Source of the DNA: Basidiobolus meristosporus CBS 931.73
Lineage: Eukaryota; Basidiobolomycota; Basidiobolomycetes; Basidiobolales; Basidiobolaceae
Assembly: GCA_002104905.1 (NCBI GenBank)
Contig: MCFE01000482.1
Location: forward strand, 1 to 64,000
DNA length: 64,000 nucleotides
Reading direction: 5' to 3'
How positions within the stretch are numbered: the stretch's first letter is position 1; each line of letters starts with the position of its first letter. This document shows, in pieces, positions 46,973 through 59,164 of the stretch. The notes beneath the pieces are model-generated. The model saw only the letters and a program-made list of their open reading frames with translations. It searched no databases and was not told the DNA's origin. The position numbers and the translations under genes were made by a program.

Positions 46973-48140
46973 CTAAATGCTCATACTGACTAGTCCTAAT
47001 TTTGACCCCAGATGTATAAACTTGTCTCTAGCTAATGGTTTGGTAAATATGTCTGCAATCACTTCATCTGTAGGACAGTAAACTAAGCTAACTAAGTTAT
47101 TCTCTATAGCTTCACATATGAAATGATGTCTAATATCTATGTGCTTAGTTCTAGCATGAAAAGTTGGATTTCTACCTAATTGTATATATCCTTGATTATC
47201 TTGAAATATAGTAATAGGTGTTTTTTGACATAGAGCTAAATCTGTCAAGAGCTTTCTTAACCACATTGCTTCTTTTGTAGCTTCACAGGCTGCCATGTAC
47301 TCTGCCTCTGTGATAGAAAGTGCTACAGTTAGTTGCTTTCTTGAATTCCATGAAATTGCTCCTTTACAGTAAAGAAAGGTGTATCCTGTGGTGGATCTTC
47401 TGTCTTCTAAATTTTGACCCCAATCAGCAACAGAGTATCCCACAAGATCCTGTTCTGAATCCTTATAAGTGTATCTTAAGCAGATATCAGCAGTTCCTTT
47501 TGGGTATCTAAAAATCTGCTAACTGCTGCAATATGATCAGATCCATAGTTCTGATTATGTTGGCTGACAACTCCCACTGAATATGAGATATCTGGACATG
47601 TTCCAAGCATGATATACATCAGACTACCAACTATAGATTGATAAGGAAAGTCAGGGCTTTAAAATGGCACCAAGCTCTCTTGATTTGGTCAAGTTTTGAC
47701 CAAGTTAAGGTTTGCCTCCATTGGGGTAGCTGCTGGTTTTCATTCTTCTATTTGGTACTTCTTTAGTATACCTTGAATATACTTGGATTGGCTTAGGGTG
47801 ATAGTCTGGGCACTTCTGTCTATGGAGAACTTAATCCCTAAGTAGTAACTAAGTTCTCCTAGATTGGACATCTTGAACTCCTTAGATAGGCTGGATTTAG
47901 TCTCTTCCAATGTTTCTAGGTTATTGGTGGCTATAATAAGATCATCCACATATAGAGCTAATAGAACTGGATTTGCTCTATCTGGCTTATAGTATATACT
48001 ATAGTCAGCATTACTCCTTTTGAAACTCAAAGATTCCAAACAAAAATCTATCTTGCAATTCCAGGCTCTTGGTGATTGTTTGAGACCATATAGTGACTTT
48101 TTAAGCTTGCAGACCAAATGGGGCTTATCTTAGTCAGCAA
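46973..48140 (-). pseudogene. element C: RT and RNase H
   Basis: RNase H (46973-47443) has SVADWGQNLEDRR where other copies have SDADWG, an Asp change near the active site, and then STCKGAISW-type sequence and FQDNQG. A base is missing near 47519 (frameshift). RT (47740-48117) has LALYVDDLIIA and LGIKFSIDRS. A stop follows near 48130. Confidence 0.85.
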
Positions 48141-49941
48141 ACCCATCAGGCTGGTCCATATACACGTCCCCATCAAGTTCTCCATTCAAAAATGCAGCTT
48201 TTACATCCATTTGATGAATAAAAAACTAATATTTGGCTGCAATAGCCAATTTTAATCTGATGGAATTAAACTTGGCTACTGGTGCAAAGGTCTCACTATG
48301 GTCAAGTCCTTTTGACTGACAGTATCCTTTGGGCACAAGGCTAGCTTTGTATCTTTCAATTGTACTATCAGCCTTGTATTGTGTCTTGAAGACCCATCAG
48401 CATCCAAATGATTTTTGGTTGATTGGAAATTTGACCAAGTCCCAAGTTTGATTTTCCATCAGGGCCTGATATTCCTCAGTCATTGCAGATCTCCAGAACT
48501 TTGTCTGAGGGCTATTTAGGGCCACTTTTACAGTCTGGGGCTCATCAATATGGACTGAATAGGCATAGGCTAAGTTTGTACCCTCATTGATATGGTAATT
48601 TGGGCTATTTCTTGTCCAATTGGATCTCTAGGCGTTTGATACTGGAATGATCACTTCTGGGATATTCCTGGGCACTGATTCTGGCTGAACCATGGTTGTA
48701 GAGTCCTTTGGGGAGAAAAAATTTTCACTGTTTTGTGCTAATTCAATCCTGACAATTGGTGGACTTGGGATCAGATTTTGTCATCATCTGATGTCATTTT
48801 TTGTGAAAATTTTGAATTTTCATCACACAGCACATCCCTGGATTTAATTGGCTTCTTTGCTTTGGTATTGTAGAGTCTGTATGCTTTACTCTCATTGCAG
48901 TAGCCCAAATATATGCATTTTACACTTGTTGGCTCAAATTTTGATTGATTTACCAGCAGTTTCTTGGCATATGCTGTATACCCAAATACTGTTAGATGTT
49001 CTGAACTTGGTCTGTATCCATACCATGCTTCAAATGGAGTAGAATCCCAAAGGTTTCTGCTATAACTCCTATTTTTAAGATATACAGCAGTGGTAACTGA
49101 TTCCGCCCAAAAATCATAGATTAGTTTTTGATCATGGATCATAGATCTTACCATATCAATTATTGATCTGTTAGCATATTCTGCTACTCCATTATGCTGT
49201 GGGGAGTATGGTACAGTAGTCTCTTGCTTTATCCCATGAATTTTGCAGAAGTGGATGAAGAGTTTTGAGGTATATTATCCACCATTGTCAGAGCATATAT
49301 TCTTGATTTTTTCACCATTTTCTCTCTCCACCATGGCTTTGAACTCCCTGAGCCTAGACAGAGCTTCTTCCTTTCTCTCCATGAAGTAGACCCATGTGTA
49401 TCTGATATAATCATCAATAAAAGTGATTAAATACTTCATCCTGCCTAAGGATAAATTTTGCATAGATCCACACAGATCTGAGTGAATTAGATCTAATTTT
49501 TTCTTAGTATTGATCAACCCAGAGCTCTTGAACAGTTGTCTGGCTTGTTTCCCATATATGCAGGCTTCACAGTGCTCCAAATTAGCTGGGGGATCAATCT
49601 TTACTCCAGCAATTAGCTGATCTTTGATCATGTGGCACAAATAAACAAAATTGATGTGCCCAAATCTCCTGTGCCAAGGCATTAGTGTTTCTTCATTTAA
49701 GTTACTTATGTTGGCTTCCAAATATGATGGAATCTGAGTCAACTTGTATAGGTTCTAATCTCTGATACCCAAAGCAATATGGGCACCATTTTGATCAGTG
49801 ATCTTGCATCCAGAATTGTCAAAGCTTAAATGAGTCCCTCTGCAGTGGCCTTGCTTACAGATAATAGGTTCTTGGCTATTTCTGGTACATAGAGAACTTC
49901 TTTAAAGGTCAGTATTTGGCTTCCTTAACTGCTTCTTCCAT
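48141..49941 (-). pseudogene. element C: RT N-terminus and integrase
   Basis: Minus-strand frames at 48771-49154 and 49275-49742 give ENLEHCEAC-type zinc-site sequence (HRRFGHINFVYLCHM ... CEACIYGKQARQ), HSDLCGS and SDNGG. At the integrase-RT linker (about 48711-48720) this copy is in frame (NFFSPKDSTT), unlike copies 1, A and D/E. Confidence 0.83.
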
Positions 49942-51748
49942 TTATTTGGATAGTTCCTTCTCCCACTGCATCAAGTGTTCTTGTGTCACCCATGAACACC
50001 TTAATTGGAATTTCTTGATATTGGGTAAAAAGTCTTTTTGGTGTGTAAAGTGTTGAGATGCTCCAGAGTTGATATACCACATCTGAGAATCCTTGTTTGT
50101 GGTCATATATAGTGCAGATATGAATAGTCTATCTTCAGTTGTTGCTGCATTTCCATATTCAGGCTTCTTTTGCTGATTATCTTTCTTTTTGAAGCACTGG
50201 TCTGATGTGTGTCCATTCCATTTGCGGTAGTTACAAAACAGGTTGCTATTGCCTTTGTAGGGTCTTGGGTACCTCCTTTGTTGGTTATCATTGCTAATTA
50301 AAGCATTTTCTTCTTCCTTCTTATTGGCACTGTAGTGGGTAAACATACCTCTCACAGACAAGTTCACTCATATAGCCATTATGATATACTTATCCATATT
50401 TTATCTTATCAGTATTATCCCATTCTTCCTTTGCCCATATTATCAGTATTATCCCCATATGATGTTTACCCTGATTAGTTATTAGCATTAGTTATCCCAG
50501 ATGTTATTCAGCTTTGTGATCAGTTTATGTATCCACATAAGGCAAATACCCACATCAGTACCAATTACACATGACCTAGATCTGTGTAACCATCCCTACC
50601 ATTTCAATACCATATATGGTATTTCTATGTTGCACAGGTTTCACACTACTGATTCCTGATTGGTTGGATGTGCTGTGCCTTTTAGAAACTTCCAGGACAT
50701 TCATGGCATATTTCTAGCTCATAGTGATGTCATCAAGAATTCCACTGATGCCAAGAATCTTCTAGAACCTTGTGATTAGTAATCACTTGGCAATCAGGAA
50801 AAGTATATAAGGGAACGCAATCCCTCATCAATAAATCATCCCTTCTATGAGTAACACTTCTACCTTATTGATTAGCAGTTGATCACTGCACCTGCCTTCA
50901 ACAGTACATCTCAGACCTGCCATCAAGGAGCTTTTCAGGGTAGCACACAAGACACACAGAGGCCTTTGGAGACACTTGGAGCACCTAGGAAGCTAGAGAA
51001 GCAGGAGCTTTTACCATAGTGACATACTGACAAAGACACCAGCAGTTTAGACACAGAGGCTATTGCACCCATCAAACACTTCACACACCTTGAGTTGTGT
51101 AACTTCTCCCAGGAGTACCTCTACACCACCACAGCGCTTGATTTTCTTAATTCTTCATCCAGGAGCCTTCCATATACATAATTTAAGGTCAAATCTTCAG
51201 TTCCGGACTCTAGGGCTGATACAAGGCCTTAAAACTTGTCTGTCAGGCTATTCAGGATGGTAACTATCACATCCTCATCAGCAGTTGGTACGCCCACAGA
51301 TTCCATCTCATCTACCAGCAGGGTAATTCTGTTAGTTAGATTTCTCATTTCTTCTCCTGGCAGCATCTTTGTAGTAAAGAATTCTTGTCTCAGATACATT
51401 TTCTTAGCAGCTGAACATGACTGGTAGGTGTCTTCTAATGCCTTCCATGCATTCTTTGCCATTTTTGCTCTTGAGCAATGAATTAGCAATTTGTCCTTAA
51501 CATTATGGCAAATGCAGTTCAAGGCACTTTGTTCTTTCTTCTAGTACTTCAAGGCTTCCTCTCCCACATTTTTAGGAGGGCATTCATCTCCCATGACAAT
51601 ATCCCAAAGGCCTCTTTCTTGTAGCAGCATCCTCATCTTCACCTTCCACACTTGGTAGTTAGATCCATCCAGCTTTTCAGCAGAGGGAAAAACTCCAGTA
51701 ATAGCAGTAGTAGACATTGCAGAGAGTGACAGCTTAGGGCTCATAGCC
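49942..51748 (-). pseudogene. element C: protease and gag, split by a solo LTR
   Basis: Protease site reads YINSGASQHFT, so the DSG Asp is Asn. The gag knuckle is CNYRKWNGHTSDQC; the second Cys is Arg. Gag is interrupted at 50330 and resumes at 51134. The primer site is GGCTATGAGCCC, one base different from the family. Confidence 0.87.
50331..51133. repeat. 803-bp solo LTR of an unrelated (Ty3/gypsy-like?) element
   Basis: Begins TGTAGTGGGTAAAC and ends CTACACCACCACA, i.e. TG...CA with short inverted ends (TGTxGTGG). It is inserted in the gag of element C; flanking GCAC (50327-50330) and GCGC (51134-51137) are an imperfect 4-bp target duplication. It contains a TATATAAGG promoter-like box near 50806 and AATAAA near 50830, as expected of an LTR. 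No ORF. Orientation is probably plus, by these signals. The parent family is not in the window. Confidence 0.75.
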
Positions 51749-52097
51749 TGTTGTAAGAGTCTTGGAGATATTGGAAGTGAATGGGAGAACAAGTATATTA
51801 TGTGGTTTTCACTTAATAATTTATTGAATGTATAAGTAGTATTTATACTTTTACATGGTCTTGGCATTACAAGCACATAGAATAGGTTAAGGAAGGTTCC
51901 AAGAGCATGTGTGCAAAGTTTGGGGCTGTTTGGACAACTTTGAAAATCTTCATGTTCTGAGTACCTGGTATTTTGGAGAAAATATTCCAAGTAAATCCCA
52001 ACAAGGAATTTGGTCAGTATTCTCTAGGATATGAAGGTAATGATCTAAGTGACTAAGTTAGGTGAATACTTAGGTGGGAATACAAATTTTTACAACA
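51749..52097 (-). repeat. 5' LTR of element C
   Basis: 349 bp (TGTTGTAAGAG...TTTTTACAACA on the plus strand). Confidence 0.9.
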
Positions 52098-55000
52098 GCT
52101 TATGGTATATACTAGACTTGTTCTATTGTGCCATTGAACATAGTGCCAGAAAGTGCTGTATATTTTGCTATTGATTTGATATTTTAGGGTCATATGCATG
52201 TCAACTTTGATCTCAAATTGGCACTGTATGGCACCATCTGGCACTCTGTGGCATGATCAGGCACCATCTGGCATGCTATGGCACTATTGGGCACTATGAT
52301 CAGCTGGAATGATGGAACAGGTCTACTATAGTCAGCATTACTCCTTTTGAAACTCAAAGATTCCAAATAAAAATCTATCTTGCAATTCCTGGCTCTTGGT
52401 GATTGTTTGAGACCATACAGTGACTTTTAAGCCTGCAGACCAAATGGGGTCTATCTTGGTCAACAAGCCCATCAGGCTAGTCCACATACACATCCTCATC
52501 AAGTTCTCCATTCAAAAATGCAGTTTTTACATCCATTTGATGAATAAAAAACTAATATTTGGCTGCAATAGCCAATTTTAATCTGATGGAATTAAACTTG
52601 GCTACCTGTGCAAAGGTCTCAGTATGGTCAAGTCCTTTTGTCTGAGAGTATCCTTTGGGCACAAGGCTTGCTCTGTATCTTTCAATTGTACTATCAGCCT
52701 TGTATTGTGTCTTGAAGACCCATCTGCATCCAATTGATTTTTGGTTGATTGGAAATTTGACCAAGTCCCAAGTTCAATTTTCCATCAGGGCCTGATATTC
52801 CTCAGGCATTGCAGATCTCCAGAACTCTGTCTGAGGGCTATTTAGGGCCACTTTTACAGTCTGGGGCTCATCAATATGGACTGAGTAGGCATAGGCTAAG
52901 TTTGTCCCCTTGTTAATATAGTAATTTGCACTATTTCTTGTCCAATTGGATCTCCAGGCATTTGATACTGGAATGATCACTTCTGGGATATTCCTGGGCA
53001 CTGATTCACACTGAACCACCAATGTAGAGCTCTCTGGAGTAAAAAGACTTCATCATTTTACTCTGATTCAATCCTGACAATTGGTGGACTTGGGATCAGA
53101 TTTTTGTCATCATCTGATGTCATTTTTTGTGAAAATATTGAATTTTCATCAAACAACACATCCCTGGACTTGATTAGCTACTTTACTTTGGTATTGTAGA
53201 GTCTGTATGCTTTACTCTCATTGCAGTAGCCCAAAAATATGCATTTTACACTTGTTGGCTCATATTTTGATTGATTTACTGGCAGTTTCTTGGTATTTGC
53301 TGTACACCCAAATATTCATAGATGCTCTGCACTTGATCTGTATTCATACCATGCTTCAAATGGAGTAGAATCCCAAAGGTTTCTGCTATAACTCCTATTT
53401 TTAAGATATACAGCAGTGGCAACTGATTCCGCCCAAAAATCATAGGATAATTTTTGATCTTGGATGACATATCTTGCCATATCAATTATTGATCTATTAG
53501 CACATTCTGCTACTTCATTTTGCTGTGGGGAGTATGGTACAGTAGTCTCTTGCTTTATCCCATGAATTTTGCAGAAGTGAATGAAGAGTATTGAGATATA
53601 TCTTGCACCATTGTCAGAGCATGTTTTCTTGATTTTTTCACCAGTTTCTCTCTGCACAATGGCTTAAAGCTCCCTGAGCTTAGACAGAGCTTCTTCCCTT
53701 CTCTCCATGCAATAGACCCATATGTATCTGACATAATCATCAATAAAAGTGATTAAATAGTTTATCCTGCCTAAGGATAAATTTTGCTTAGGTCCACACA
53801 GATCTGAGTGGATTAGATCTAATTTTTTCTTAGTTTTGATCAGCACAGAGCTATTGAATGGTTGTCTGGCTTGTTTCCCATATATGCAGGCTTCACAGTG
53901 CTCCAAATTGGCTGGGCAATCAATTCTTACTCCACAAATTTGCTGATCTTTGATCATTTTGCACAAGTAATCAAAACTGATGTGTCCAAATCTCCTGTGC
54001 CAAATCATTGATGTTTCTTCATTTAAGTTACCTATATTGGCTTCCAAATATGATGGAATATAAGTTGACTTATGTAGATTCTGACCTCTGATTCCCAAGG
54101 CAATATGGGCACCATTTTGATCAGTGATCTTGCATCCAGAATTGACAAAGCTGAAACTGAGTCCTTCTGCAGTGGCCTTGCTTGCAGATAGTGAATTCTT
54201 GGCTATATCTGGCACATAGGGTACTTCTTTAAAGGTCAGTATTTGGCTTCCTTAACTGCTTCTTCCATTTATTTGGATAGTTCCTTCTCCCACTGCATCA
54301 AGTGTTCTACTGTCACCCATGAACACCTTCTTAATTGAAATTTCTTAATATTGGGTATAAAGTTCTTTTTGATGTGTAAAGTGTTGAGATGCTCCAGAGT
54401 CAATATACCACATCTGAGAATCCTTGTTTGTGGTCATATATAGTGCAGATATGAATAGTCTATCTTCAGTTGTTGCAGCATTTCCATATTCAGGCTTTTT
54501 CTGCTGATTATAAATCTTTTTGAAGCACTGGTCTGATGTGTGTCCTTTCCTTTTGCAGTAGTTGCAAAACAGGTTGCTCTTGCCTTTGTACGGTCTTGGG
54601 TACCTCCTTTGCTGGTTATCACTGCTTATTAAAGCATTCTCTTCTTCCTTCTTATTGGCACTTGATTTTCTTAATTCTCCATCCAGGAGCCTTCCATATA
54701 CATAATTTAAGGTCAAATCTTCAGTTCTGGACTCTAGGGCTGATACAAGGCCCTGCATCCTGTCTGTCAGGCGATTCAGGATGGTAACTATCACATCCTC
54801 ATCAGTAGTTGGTATGCCCACAGATTCCATCTCATCTACCAGCAGGGTAATTCTGTTAATTAGATTTTCATTTCTTCTCCTGGCAACATCTTTGTAGTAA
54901 GGAATTTTTGTCTCAGATACATTTTCTTAGCAGCTGAACATGACTGGTAGGTGTCTTTTAATGTCTTCCAGGCATTCTTTGCCATTTTTTCTCTTGGGCA

Positions 55001-55271
55001 ATGAAGTAACAATTTGTCCTTAACATTATGGCAAATGCAGTTAAAGACACTTTGTTCTCTCTTCTAGTACATTAAGGCTTCCTCTCCCACGTTTTTAGGA
55101 GGGCATTCTTCTCCCATGACAACATCCCAAAAGCCTCTTTCTTGTAGCTGCATCTTTGTCTTCACCATCCGCACTTGGTAGTTGGATCCATCTAACTTTT
55201 CAGCAGAGGGAAAAACTCCAGTAATAGCAGTAGTAGACATTGCAGAGAGTGACAGCTCATGGCTGGTAACC
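52098..55271 (-). pseudogene. element D/E: RT, integrase, protease, gag
   Basis: Minus strand. RT N-terminal half (to about 53020), then integrase (53276-54215 with RRFGHISFDYLCKM, CEACIYGKQ, HSDLCGPKQN), protease with an intact DSGASQHFT, and gag (54345-55265) with CCHC knuckle CNYCKRKGHTSDQC. Many stops and frameshifts. The T-run frameshift at the integrase/RT border is also present here (about 53040-53075). Confidence 0.87.
52114..52324. mobile_element. 211-bp short relative of the foldback element
   Basis: Ends AGACTTGTTCT and GGAACAGGTCT match the termini of the 734-bp element at 7403. ACT is duplicated on both sides (52111-52113, 52325-52327), and removing the insert restores the RT sequence TATACTATAGTCAGC seen in element C. 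The inside repeats TGGCACCATCTGGCA-type words. No ORF. Confidence 0.87.
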
Positions 55272-55620
55272 TGTTGTATGAGTTTTGGAGATATTGGAAG
55301 TGATTAGGAGAGCATGTGGATTTTGTGGTTTTCACTTAATAATTAATTGAATGTAAAAGTAGTATTTATACTTTTACATGGTCTTGGCATTACAAGCACA
55401 TAGAATAGGTTAAGGAAAGTTCCAAGAGCATGTGTGCAAAGTTTGGGGCTGTTTGGATAACTTTGAGAATCTTCATGTTCTGGGTACCTGGTTTTTTGGA
55501 GAAAATATTCCAAGTAAATCCCAACAAGGAATTTGGTCAGTATTCTCTAGGATTTGAGTGTAATGATCCAAGTGACTAAGTTAGGTGAATATTTAGGTGG
55601 AATTACAAATTTTCACAACA
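55272..55620 (-). repeat. 5' LTR of element D/E
   Basis: 349 bp (TGTTGTATGAG...TTTTCACAACA on the plus strand). Confidence 0.9.
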
Positions 55621-55775
55621 CTTGAGACCTTCCTTAACCTATTCTATATGCTTGTTATAACAAGACCATGTAAAAGTATAAAAACTACTTTACATTCAGT
55701 AAATCATTAAGTTAAAACCACATAAACTACTTGTCCTCCCATATCACTAACAAGATCTTCAAGACTCTTACTACA
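55621..55775 (+). repeat. solo copia LTR F, right part
   Basis: Continues the LTR from CTTGAGACCTTCCTTAACC to CTCTTACTACA. Joins 45725-45907 when D/E and one CTTGA are removed. Confidence 0.88.
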
Positions 55776-56195
55776 ATTGTTGCCATCCTGAATAGCCTAA
55801 CAGACATGTGTCAGGGCCTTGCATGAGCCCTAGAGTACAGAACTGAAGATTTGTCCTTAAATTATCTATATGCAGTGCTCCTGGATGAAGAATTAAAAGA
55901 AATCAAGTGTTAACAAGAAGGAAGAAGAAAATGGTTTAATAAGCAATGTTAACCAACAAAGGAGGTATCCAATGTGAGTACTATAAGTAATACCCACTCT
56001 TTGCCCAACAGTTCCCCCAGAGTCCTACCACAAGATGCAGATGTGTTGTCAAGACAAAATACAAGGCTGATGGTACAGTTGAAAGCTATAAAGCAAGACT
56101 TGTAGACAAAGGATACTCTCAAACAAAAGGAATTGAATAGATGGAGACCTTTGCACTGGTGGCCAAGTTTAATTCCATTGGGTCAATATTGACTA
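55776..56195 (+). pseudogene. plus-strand copia relic G: gag end joined to RT
   Basis: Gag resumes (VAILNSLTDMCQGLA-like), with several stops, to about 55985. After about 55 unassigned bases RT codons follow (KTKYKADGTVESYKARLVDK, then GYSQTKGIE). Protease and integrase are missing, so G carries a large internal deletion. It is split at 56195 by the CACTA element. Confidence 0.82.
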
Positions 56196-57199
56196 CTCTA
56201 TGAGCAATAATTTGGTCCTTTGGGTGAATCCAATCTGGATCAGCCATCAGGATTACATTTAGAGACCATCATAACACCAGCAGCTTGGAATTAGTAACCC
56301 TCTTAAAAATCTTATGACAGGATCACAATGGCTTTAGCTAATTTACTGCCAAATAAACTTATAAAACTTTATGGGGTTTGATTGGTGCAGTGGCAATAAT
56401 TGCATGGCATAGTAGCAGTTTTGATGCACTCTACAATTATTCTAAATGGATCTAACCAACCAGTACATCCAAATGCCTTATATGGCAAGAGACTTGATGG
56501 TGTTTTGATGACTTCTTTGCAAGTCTCTGATGGCATTATCATGGCAGTATGGCAGCCTACAGCTAGCTCTGTATAGTGCTACTGAACCGCTTTACCAAAT
56601 GGTATTTCCTTTTTCTAGCTCACCTTGTGCAATTCATATATTCTACTGTAGATTCACCCCTCTTTATTTGCTTACCCACTACTACCTTGGGTATTCCACA
56701 TATAGTTTGAATCAATAAATACTATGGCCTCATACTTGCAAACCTCTGCAAATGCACACACCTGCCGCAATTGACATACTGCTATTACCTCAACTTTGCA
56801 GCTTCTTTGTGATATACTTGCAGAGTTACCATATACCTTGTACTGCTGGTAACATATGCATCTTGCAACCATATGCTTGGTTGCACCATTTCTGCTGTGA
56901 ATACCTCCTGAATATCTGCAAAGTGCTTTTTGGTATTTAGCAAATATATTCCTTCTCCCTGCTGGATTCTAGTCCCCCTTATAGGTGTACACTGGCTCTT
57001 GTTTGTGTGAATTCTGTATTGAATGGTGTAGAAGTGGGCTTGTGACCAAGAGAAACCCAGTATACTTTGGTTGAGCTTTTCTAATAAAAGTTAGTTGCTT
57101 GTTGCACCCAATCCAACTTTGCATTACTTAACTGCTTACCCACTCCTTGGGGCTGCTAAGCTTCTTAATGTCATAGGTATAGGTGTCTCAACGTGCACA

Positions 57200-58760
57200 T
57201 TTTTCCTCAGTATTTTCCAACTCTTCCTGGTTGTCCTCCATGTATCAGCTCATCACATTCATCACTGGCTTGAAGGTAATATTCTTGATGAGATTGGGAT
57301 ATGGTAGTATCAGCTACTTGACTTGTCTTCCTATCCCCCCACACACCCGCTCCATAGGAAACTCCCAAAAGGTGAAGCAATGCCCAATATTCTCCATACA
57401 CCAAGCAAGATGGAGTAGAGAATGAATACAGTAGTGGCAGAGAACTACATGCTCAGCTTTGTGTGTGTAGTATAGCTGCTCAAGCCCGGTTACAAACTCC
57501 TTGCACAACAGCTGTAGATGTGTCAAGTTGGCATTGGTGATCCACTTTTCCCTATGAAAAATCTCAAACTTGGAATTCATATGATCTTCAGCTGGTATTT
57601 GGCTGGTACTCTAATCTTATTTTGCTGGTATTCAGCTGGTGATTATGGCTTGAAATTTCAAATGCAATTTTTGTTGGAAGTTAAGGGTAGCTAAATACTA
57701 GATATGGTATGGATGCTAGCTGGCCTAGTCACCCCCTAGAGAGTTTTTTTGCTTGCCTGCCCATCAACCAACAACAGTGATACTGAAAGTTGTCAATTTT
57801 GAGTAACTTGCAATTCAGACAATATTATGACAGTATTCTGCTGGCCTTTTCTTAATTTTCTTCTTAGGGTTTTGGATAAATATCCCTACAATGTGCCCAT
57901 ATGACTCCCAATGCTTCCAATGTACTCTTGGTAGGAGTGGCTTCAGAATGCCACTTGAATAAATACATATTCAGTTCATCCAGTGTTTGCACTTGTACTG
58001 TTGCATATGCCTATAAATACTGATTGGAGCCTGCAAGAAATATTTAGGGTAGCAGATACTCTGTAATATCTTGCCAACTCTTTCAAATTTCCCTGGTATC
58101 TTAAAGGGCTCATTTAGCTTGAAATGCCCCATGTACAACTTGGTAATTAGCATAGGGATATTGTTGAAAAGCAAATGCATTACTCCCAGTTGAAAGCTTC
58201 TGCTCCAACTGATACCCTCTGTCTTAAGTATTTCCAGTTTCCAGTTGATCCCATATTCTAGCCAATGGCTTATAGCTTGCCAACTTTGCTACAATTGCAT
58301 GCTGACTTCTGCATGTTCTCTCTGTGGGAAGATGATATTCTTAGCATTGGTGTTTGGGTAAAAATAATGCATGTGGTTATGGAGTAAATCCTCTGGATCT
58401 CACACATTTGACAGCAATACTGTCAATTGTGCCCAGGAAAGCCAGCAATCTTACTGATGGCTGGGGTATCTCCAATGCAGATAATAATATGTGCTTTGAC
58501 ATGATAGCCATTCACTGTTGTCCCACTAGAAAGCATATAAAAGTCATCTGGTAATGGATACAGGTAGCTATCCAGGTTGAACAGTGCTTTAGGCCCAGAT
58601 AAAAGTGTGAGTACAATCAGATTTCTACTCTGATATTGAAAGATACATGGCAGATTCAGGTTGATGGGAGTCAGTAGCCAGCAGGATTTGCTGGTAGAGT
58701 ACTTGCTTAATGAGAATCCATCAAGTGCTAAGGCAAAGGCATGGCCATACATACCTTCAG
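57200..58760 (-). pseudogene. Plavaka/DUF4218-like transposase remnants
   Basis: Three minus-strand frames in family order. 58752-58423: DGFSLSKYSTSKSCWLLTPIN, NLPCIFQYQSRNLI, LLSGPKALFNLDSYLYPL and ICIGDTPAISKIAGFPGHN, all hallmarks of fungal Plavaka transposases (DGF, NLPP, GPK, GDMPA-KxxGxKGHN). 58180-57971: MHLLFNNIPMLITKLYMGHF. 57580-57314: LTHLQLLCKEFVTGLEQLYY, HSLLHLAWCMENIGHCFTFW and EFPMERVCGGIGRQ (DUF4218). Frames are broken between, so it is not functional. Confidence 0.8.
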
Positions 58761-59164
58761 AGTAGCCCTTGCTTCTTAGCTGTTTGCGATGTTTGCCTAC
58801 ACATATATTGGATATGTTTACGCTTGATTTGTACTGAGCCTGGTACTTTATAGCTCATACCAAAGCATTAATGAAGCAATTAGGTGCAGTGGCTGATAGG
58901 ATAGATGCAATGGCCTACAGACATCAGGAAGTAGTCAAGAAACAGAGTGAGTGGATAATATGTGTAGAGCAATCAATATCTCAGGTAGAGAAAGCAGTAT
59001 CTTTGCGGCAAAGAAGCAACTCAAGTAGCTCAATGTTGCAGCCATGATTTGAGCCATTTCCCAATGTAGCAGCTGAGGAACACTGTACAGTCTTTGAAGC
59101 ACAACCACAGGACTTAAGGATAAAGCCCACAGAGAGGCCTATTGCTGCATAAGAGTGAGACAAT

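Larger units (their letters stand above)
46615..52097 (-). mobile_element. minus-strand copia element C, nested in D/E
   Basis: 3' LTR 46615-46961, polypurine tract, RNase H, RT, integrase, protease, gag, 5' LTR 51749-52097. Without the foreign 803-bp LTR at 50331-51133 it is about 4.68 kb, matching element A. The flanks GAAAG (left) and GCTTA (right) do not match, so it is not a simple insertion or its target suffered a deletion. Confidence 0.9.
45908..55620 (-). mobile_element. minus-strand copia element D/E, itself interrupted by element C
   Basis: LTR 45908-46255 with RNase H fragment 46267-46614 at the left, and RT-integrase-gag with LTR 55272-55620 at the right, all on the minus strand. 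CTTGA occurs on both sides (45903-45907 and 55621-55625), which shows a single insertion into LTR F. Between the two parts lies element C (46615-52097), and about 0.6 kb of RT/RNase H of D/E is missing there. Confidence 0.88.
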
